From NCBI GenBank assembly GCA_949317995.1, contig OX439044.1:49432166-49496165 (forward strand): a stretch of 64,000 nucleotides of DNA, written 5' to 3'. Source of the DNA: Acholoe squamosa. Its lineage: Eukaryota; Annelida; Polychaeta; Phyllodocida; Polynoidae. Made by a program: the position numbers and the translations under genes. Positions 56,801-64,000 of this stretch are shown here, piece after piece; position 1 is the first letter of the stretch; each line of letters opens with the position of its first letter. The notes below the pieces were generated by a model. That model did not search any database and had not been told where the DNA came from. It saw only the letters and a program-made list of their open reading frames with translations.

Positions 56801-57118
56801 TGTTAGGCCGTTGTACAGTATGTAGACAAGTACACCTTTCACACAGAGTAGTGAGTTGATAATGAACTAAATAAGTGATTACTTGACAAGACTACTTTGT
56901 GTCAAACAGCTTTTAGCTGTGTTTAAATTCATGATAATGTAATGAACAGGTTACTATACTGTAATTAGCCAATATGCCATGGCACAGCTGTGGCCTATTT
57001 CAAAAGGTGCTGCGATGCCTCATTTAAAAGAGTTGTGGAAACCCCATTATGCTATACCACAACAAGTTTATATTGATATAGCTGGTTGCGCTAAGCCACC
57101 TTTTCTTGTTGATTTTGA
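53831..57118. other. Mostly anonymous; G+C-richer patch at 54430-54790
   Basis: At 54511-54693 one plus-strand frame is open and protein-like (VQTACIGAANLITLV onward to GLSAHALGVVND), after an AG at 54541. There is no donor or homology, so I do not call it a gene. The remaining sequence is A+T-rich without recognised features. Confidence 0.3.
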
Positions 57119-57290
57119 CTCGTTCATTTTTTAAACACGGACGTCCGTGTTTTAAACACGGTCGTCCGTAATTTGAACATCTACTGCCCCCTACCCCCTC
57201 CGCATCCCAAATACCGACCCTAAAACCGAGAAAGACAGACGTCCGTGTTGCAAAGACAGACATCCGCATTTGATTGATAAACACAGTGAA
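57119..57290. repeat. ACGTCCGTGTT repeat cluster with a perfect palindrome
   Basis: AAACACGGACGTCCGTGTTT (57133-57152) is a perfect 20 bp palindrome. Next come AACACGGTCGTCCGT, then after about 80 bp GACAGACGTCCGTGTTG and GACAGACATCCGCATT. It may be the remnant of a MITE terminus. Confidence 0.6.
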
Positions 57291-60084
57291 ACGGCCTCCT
57301 GGACAGGCTTGGTTGCATTGACTTTTGAAATTTAAACCACTACTTATCCTTAGGAATCGCCAATTTGGAGAAATCTCATTGATCATAGTTCACAAAAAAT
57401 GCACTTAGATTCTTCATAGGCGATTCACCGTATTAGTGGATGTTAGCATCTTTTGAAAAGAGCCCCTGATGTTTCTTCTTCTACCAAGCTATTGTGTGCT
57501 CATAGTGCCGGAACTGTATGCACATCCCCCTCCATTACTTCAAATGTTAATACCTTCATATCTGATGTAAGTAGCCTTCGTGGCATACATGTAAATTAGA
57601 TGATGTAATTTCTATTTATCTATCATTATCCTCCCCTTAAAACCTTTACTTATATTATATGTAAATATTAATGTTTTAAACCCATAAATGCTGTTCGAGT
57701 GTTATATCAAAGATGGTTTTAAACATTTGAACTGTTCTAATGGTTCGGCTTTAGCCATGGGACACCAATATTTAGGGCAACATTGATTGACAATTCTTGT
57801 AAAGGAATGAAACCGTCTGTAAATAACAATAATCAATCACCCATTGAAATTCTCTGGATCCCAGGTGGATAACTTTATCCCTAATAATACGGCCATTTTT
57901 ATATCATTCTTTGTCCTTTCCACTCTTCAAAATTCAAACTTAATGTACTTGGAAGTTGGATTCCTGGTGGTGTTGAGTCAAAATTGCTCAGGAATGAGCG
58001 GGTAGTGTTGGCTAATGAGAAAGATCATTATTGGCCTATCTATGCTGGCTGCATGCTCCTTGCTGATAGTGAATTTCTATGTGGGTCAGTAGCACAGAAC
58101 GCCATGGACTGTGGGTATGTCCTTCCCATTAATGCATTGGCAATCCTCCTTTCACAAAATGACCCCATGATTCACATATATGAACCTTCATTAAATGGTG
58201 ATGATGATGAACTTTTCAAGCCGGCACGAGACCGACAGGCCCTATGGTAGAGAGGTTAAGATAGCTAAGTGTACAGCAACGCTTACGTCTAACGTCATAG
58301 GTCACGTGGGGGGGGGGTCCCAAGCTAGCAGTATACAATTTGTAGGCCACACTTACAAATCTCGACTTCTAATGCGGGAAGTCATCGCTTACATCTTGCA
58401 CCTGACACTACTTCTGTTGTTGGTAAACATGGCCATGTGCACAGAGCTGTCAATTTTTTTCAAATTTCACCAAGAATCAATAGCACTCACATTTGAATGC
58501 ACCACCTTAATTGAATGACATATTATATTTCCATTTCTAAGCAGAAATCTGTCCCATCTTGTGTAGATTTGTCTGTGGAAAATTTGACAGTTCACCTTGT
58601 TTGCAAACAACTTTTTAAAATCCCAACTATCCGAAAATGAAGTTCCCATCCTGTGAAATCTTTGTGTATTGTGTTTAATATGGGACACCAGTAAAATTTG
58701 TCCAGGATTTACTGAAAAATACCACATTAAAAGTGGTATATGCTGGGACTACTTTTTGGAGTCCATGAGCACAGCCCCTTCACTGCGCCCCAGATTTCCA
58801 CCCAGTAAACCGTCCTAGGCGCCAGCGACTAGTCCGGTAAGAGTCGTAGCTGTCATCAGTGTGCTTGTAGGCTTGAAGTTTTGGACCTCTAGACCCCACT
58901 CTACACCTAGTGCAGCTACATGTAGGAAAACTACATAGAACCATATGGAACCTAATCTGAATATACCCTCTTATTTACTACAGCCCTGACAGGTCTAATA
59001 CATGTAAGGTCTAGCTTAACCATAATTACCTGTACAATTACTGCAACCTGTACTTGTAGACCTTGGCGTTCCCGTACAGGTACACGTTCCAGCATCTTAA
59101 CCTCTCTAGTATGTTCTAACGGAACGGGGCCGGATTGAATGGTTCTTGGTGCTTAGGTTGGCACCAATTAAGTATTCCTCTAGGATTGTGCTCATGCTAA
59201 CGAAGAATAAAGGAACGAAGGTTCCCGGTGATATTTCAGATCATTCGAGCAATGACCATATACTTATACTATAACTTGGCTATCGCTTCATCCTCCACAG
59301 TTGAACTGTTCCATACATAGCTAAGGCCTATCTTCTGTCGGGTATCATCGCCCCAAGATTCTGGATGGAAATCGTGAAAACCCCATTTCTACTTTAAGTT
59401 AAAATGCATATCATTTATCCCCATCAATGCAAATTAGCAAGAGCTGCCTTGGGTCGTTAGAACAATTTAACTGGTGCTAATTGTATTTTTATGTCAGGAC
59501 TATCAAACGCTTTGTCACAGATCAACATACTGTGCATTAATTGGTCCCAAAAGGATCCTGCCTTCGAGAGATGGTCCTTTTTTGTTCTATGAATTCTCTT
59601 TTGTCATGCGGGCGAATTATTATTTCAATGGGTTCTCTTCTATCTATAATACTCTAAATAAAAACAAAGTATAAGGCTAGTTAAAACAATACTATAGTCT
59701 GACATCTTCTTCACATAATACTTTATTTACGTTCTCATTCTTCACAAATTTTATCCTTGGGTCTGACTGAAATTCATTTCTTACACTGCAATGTTCAGAC
59801 CCATTGGATTTTTTTTGCAGTCGTAGTCACGGGAGAAATATCCCCTTGGTATTATTCTTAAAAATATGCTTTCCACCACACGCTCAATTGTCGTTTTATG
59901 TATTGCCGAGGACGTTTGCCCTGAACATTGACAGGAATCCAGCATTTCCAGTTTATTTCTTAGTTCTTAGCAGTCGTATGGGTCGTGTGCAATACGTTAG
60001 GGATTCATAAATAAAATTAGTTGTCCAGATTCCATCGCAAGGTGTCAGCACCCATGTGCCCTGGCACATTTGCATGAGGTTAAA
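57291..60084. other. Anonymous; one unrecognised ORF at 57885-58250
   Basis: A plus-strand frame open from 57885 to TAG at 58248 reads, in part, RVVLANEKDHYWPIYAG, then VAQNAMDCGYVLPINALA and EPSLNGDDDELFKPARD. Composition is protein-like, but I recognise no domain and no start or splice site is secure. The rest of the region shows nothing. Confidence 0.25.
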
Positions 60085-60234
60085 CAGGGGCGTGGGAAGC
60101 AGTTTCAGAGTGGGTGGGACCAGGGGGGTTTTCTGCAATTTTTTACCTCCCTTTGCTTGACCTTTTAGTTTTGACCTTTTTAGGAGTTGTCGAAAAGTGA
60201 GGGGGACATGTCCCCCCTGCTTTCCATGCCCATG
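60085..60234. mobile_element. hAT-like MITE, copy 2 (inverted relative to copy 1)
   Basis: Starts CAGGGGCGTGGGAAGCAG and ends CCCTGCTTTCCATGCCCATG. It aligns over its full length to the reverse complement of 21425-21588, differing by small indels (the C run and the AGTTGTCG segment). GTTAAA lies beside both ends, a possible partial target duplication. Confidence 0.85.
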
Positions 60235-61059
60235 TTAAATGACGTAAATTAATACAGGAATTCCGAAAGTTGCATGCTGTCAATTAACACAGGTATTTCG
60301 GTGCGAATTACATGACGAGACATGCTGCAGTAGCATCAAAATCCAGTCTGTATTAATATTTCACAATGTGGCATGGTAAGTCTAATGATGAATCTATATA
60401 TAAAAACAATGCAGGTTTTAGTGATCAGAAATGATTGACTTTAATGGTGCAAGACTATTAAAAAAATGTAAGGTGAGGCGTAGGAACAATTCTTTTTATT
60501 GGGGGAGTGGGTCACCACCTTGAATCATCAGCCTGTTCATACTGACATCTAGGCATTTATACATACCAATATAATGCCTTCTATATTTGCTGACATGCTA
60601 TGGTGACGTTTTCTTTTTCAATTATATTGTCTTATTTCAATTTGTGCATTTTTATGAGGTCTGGCTTTTTTTCTTTTCTTTTCTTTTTCTTTTCTTTAAG
60701 TGGTGGTTGGTAAATGGAGGGTCATCGTCACACCAATAGAATGTAGTATCTCCTTGATTTAATGGGATATGTAATCCGTGGTAATCTTAAAATTCTCTAT
60801 GAGTATTAAGAATTCATAAACATCATTCACCACTATATAATGATTAAAAGAAAAATGCCAATAATGGTCTCACCAGTATTTAGCCTGACTATATATATAT
60901 ACTGTCCTCATGCATTGGTTTACACATATTATTTCAGGCAGGTATAGGTCACACATGGTATTTCTAATAGTTGGCTCAGACTTGTAAATAATGGCATTTA
61001 GCCAGCATATCAACCCAATGGTGGGGTACACCATATTACAGACAACCATCAGCTCGTGT
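60235..61059. other. Anonymous stretch with a CTTTT microsatellite
   Basis: A C-T-rich run (CTTTTCTTTTCTTTTTC) lies at about 60670-60700. Nothing else recognised. Confidence 0.5.
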
Positions 61060-61061
61060 TA

Positions 61062-62118
61062 GGGTAGGTTAACCTAAAGACGACCACATACCTTGAGTCG
61101 TCCACCTGCCACCTTATTTTTTCTCATATTTACATGTATTTCCTGGGCTTGGGACCCTGGTATTGTTGAAATAGAGGTGTGAAAGTATCCCATGGAATGA
61201 TCTTACGGGATATATTAATTAATTGTCATTGTGTAATATGACACTGAAGTTCCCATGTTTGGCTCATTTTAATCATGACCAACTGGTCATTTCATTAGAA
61301 TTCTCCAACTTTGGTTCCATATTTTGAGCATTACAATTGCTCACACATACTAGTTATATTTTGACTTTAGGTATAGATGAATATCATTACTAAATGATAA
61401 CAGAAGCAAAGGTACAGAACATTTAGATACTTTTGATTTAGAACTTATTTTCTAGGACATACCAAGTTCACCATGAGACAACCACCTTTTCATCTTGAGC
61501 CGTCGACTCCTTACACACTTATTTATGTATTTTATTAGATAGAAACCATTGATTATGTAGGATCATATCACAAGATTCATGACCAGAATAGTTTGGGATA
61601 GAAAATCACATGGGATAATGCCCTGATGCATACACTTATATACTGTAATCCTACTGTTATTAGTATGTAGATGAACTCTTCAATACTAAGAGTGTGATAT
61701 TACAGTTCACATTGAAAATATTTTGAAGGTACAGCTGATACAACGCCTCTATAATGCTAGGCTAGTAGTGACACCTCTATTTTGGTGAGATTTATAATAC
61801 CCATGGGCATAACATTGTCGATTTAATGAAAATGCCGGCTTTATCAAAGGGGTGTGCACTAAGTGGACGTCTCAAGGTGCAAAGTGGACGTCTCAAGGTG
61901 AAAATAGACTAACTGGAATGTTCTAAGAAGTGACGGGAACTGGAAACATTATATACACATGGATTCCAGAAATGTAAGAGTTACAAATGTCCAAACAAAT
62001 ATCTTTCACCCAGTACCTTCAGGAAGCATGAAGAGCTATTAGTCTTTGGGTTATTAGCTACTACAAATCCCCCATTGGAAATCTGCACAGGAAAGGACGT
62101 CTTTAGGTTAACCTACCC
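61062..62118. mobile_element. 1.06 kb TA-flanked TIR element
   Basis: Ends GGGTAGGTTAACCTAAAGAC (left) and its inverse (right), each with TA outside (61060-61061, 62119-62120), so Tc1/mariner-type insertion is likely. Inside, GTGGACGTCTCAAGGTG occurs twice in tandem at 61862-61900, and relatives (CTTGAGTCGTCCACCTGCC, CATCTTGAGCCGTCGAC) occur inverted at 61092-61112 and about 61494. No transposase ORF. Confidence 0.85.
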
Positions 62119-63925
62119 TATATATAAATCCTCTTTTTAGAAGGTGCAGACTACCGTACATATAGATAACAATATCATCTGGTTCCAGTTTCCAATTTCC
62201 AGTTTCAGTTTCCAGCTATGAATTTAGCCCTCGATTGTTGTACATGGCATTGTATTGGATTACACGTATACTTCCTGATTATTTTAGATTTGTCGTATCA
62301 ACTAAAGGCGACCTTTGGTCAGCTTGACCCACTTAAGTGGAAAAGCTTTCCCCTCCCTCTAAACCTGGTGATTACTCCCACTCAGTTGGTTTCGTGGTGT
62401 AAAAAGAACCTTCAATATGTTCGATCAATTTTGGAGGTTCCAAACACACAGCTTGGGCTTCAACTTATTTTCAGGTAGAGTAACCAAAGCAAACGGAGCT
62501 CAAACAATCTAACATGCCTAGGTAACACTTTGAGGGAAGTTTACAGTTGTTGGATGTCGATAAAACAAAGTGTTATAAAAGTTGCAGATCATTGGAATAC
62601 AGAGCTGCGCTTCATTGACTAGAGATTTTAAAAGAAGAAAATGATCTCTGCTTCATTGACCACTAGATTAAGGATGTTATGCATTCATGAGCATTCTTGG
62701 GACAAGTGGGAACTTGAAACAGGAAAAATAAACTCTTATGCAAAAGAAATTGAAAATTCTATCCATAGTGTTTAAAAAAAGGTTTAGTCCATGTATCGGG
62801 TATAAAAATAGTCATCATGACAGTAGGCTTTCTGAAACGATTGCTACATAGGAGGATGTGGAATACATGTACTTGCATAGAAGCAGGAATTGGTTGTGTT
62901 GTGTGAACTTGTCTTTATCGAGGTTAGTTAGTCTGAATGTATAAATGCGTACATAAACAGTCTTTTGAATGGAACAGACGATTAATCTAAGCCCTACTGA
63001 TCAAACATACCACAATCAGTGAGCAATATCAATTGATTTGTTGGCTACAAATAGCCCAAATACTCCCACCCCACCCTTCTAATCTACAGTTCTGTATATA
63101 GCCTTCCCACGCCACCTCTAAGCAAAGTCTGGAGTCTTGGGTGTAGGCATTTTGCCATGTTTTGGGAAAATTGATGTGACTAAGCACTCAAGTTTGGATA
63201 GCAAAGCATAGAAGTCTCACACAAAGAAGTGGCAAGTTGTGGCCACGGTAGGGTCTAATGGGCGATTAGGATAATATTTACATAGCTTCGTTCTAATTGG
63301 CGTGCTCTATTGCATATGGCCAGACCTAGTTTACATATGAACTTTAAGCATTCATTGGCGGCAAATTTCATACTATACAGCAAATGGATATTGGGGCAAT
63401 AGTTGGCCATGGTTTAGCCCTTATGACACACCCCTGACCCCATAGAATCAGCCATTAGAGCAAGACTGATGAATATTATACCTGTTTGCTATTGGATTAT
63501 GCGTAAACTACGACCTATTACTGGGAAGTTTGTCGTTTTAGCTGCAATATAGAAAAGGTAAATACTTCCTCAGCGTATAAAGTGTTCTTAAAGTAATGCG
63601 AATTTTACCATCTACTAAGTGAGGGTTCCTCCATGGAAGATTCAATTCAAATTTAGTCTGTCAGAGCTGACAATCTTCGAATGCTTGATAATCCTATTGG
63701 TTATAGCATTTGTACTTGAATGGGTTCACTCGCATTTGCAGACAGCTCAGACTGGGAAACGGATGGTTTTATCTAGTCAACAGGCTTTTTTTTTTTTGAC
63801 GAATCATGCTTCTTCTTTTTTTTTCAAATTACCACCACCTGATATACACCCAAGGCCTAAAAAAGGTTTTCTTCCAGTCACCCGACCGACCCTAGCAAAC
63901 AAAACAAGGCCGACCCTACATTTGT
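62119..63925. other. Anonymous stretch
   Basis: Plus-strand ORFs at 62218-62478 and 63619-63930 have no recognised motif. The second includes T-run translations. Confidence 0.4.
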
Positions 63926-63985
63926 CATAGATTTTCATCCATTTTTCGTATTTTTCTTAGATTTTCATCCATTTGTCATAGTCTC
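63926..63985 (+). repeat. Short direct repeat at the window end
   Basis: TAGATTTTCATCCATTT occurs twice (about 63927 and 63958), each followed by TTCG or GTCATAG. It continues past or close to the window edge. Confidence 0.6.
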
Positions 63986-64000
63986 GAGTCAATAGCTTCT

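Overview
This window is animal nuclear DNA. It has long GT-AG introns, a eukaryotic tRNA gene, CpG-poor A+T-rich background, microsatellites, minisatellites and many short inverted-repeat transposons (MITEs), and it has no operons or ribosome-binding sites. The only confident protein gene is an alpha-type nicotinic acetylcholine receptor subunit (Cys-loop family). A divergent receptor among dense MITEs and tRNA-derived SINE-like pieces fits a marine invertebrate such as a lophotrochozoan, hemichordate or amphioxus. The phylum cannot be fixed by eye.

Layout. 1-3117: flank or 5' intron of the receptor, with no first exons found. 3118-11209 (+): four receptor exons of 45, 110, 539 and 458 bp, ending at the stop codon. 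The 45 and 110 bp lengths are the ones conserved across nicotinic receptor genes. 11210-13000: 3' flank with a 226 bp MITE. 13335-13610: a CpG-rich promoter-like patch with YY1-, E-box- and CRE-like sites at a possible first exon, and an unrecognised ORF facing away from it. 15-20 kb: foldback elements, palindromes, a tandem array and SINE-like sequence. 21.2-22.1 kb: G+C-richer, coding-like segments of uncertain strand. 24.9-28.6 kb: two TIR elements. 29318-29388 (-): an intact-looking tRNA-Gly(CCC) with a TTTT terminator. 30.5-36.7 kb: MITEs, a LINE reverse-transcriptase remnant and nested foldbacks. 37.4-39.1 kb: a 43 bp minisatellite, then a tentative exon chain. 40.2-47.2 kb: a nested transposon complex around a coding-like segment. 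49.1-49.3 kb: two striking hairpins, one T-shaped. 49.7-53 kb: MITEs, tRNA-like fragments and a candidate first exon. 53.4-64 kb: mostly anonymous, with a 29 bp minisatellite, a second copy of a hAT-like MITE, and a 1.06 kb TA-flanked element at 61.06-62.12 kb.

The most interesting items are these. (i) The receptor keeps the vicinal cysteines and loop B and C aromatics but has lost the loop A tyrosine and the loop D tryptophan, and it has unusual M2 residues. (ii) The 42.9-47.2 kb complex has three nesting levels, and the empty target site can be read from the interrupted repeat. The innermost element sits inside (TA)n and carries nine copies of a 15 bp iteron-like word. (iii) The 52 bp sequence at 49.1 kb has a perfect T-shaped three-way-junction palindrome. 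Apart from the receptor and the tRNA, gene calls are weak, and those entries say so.
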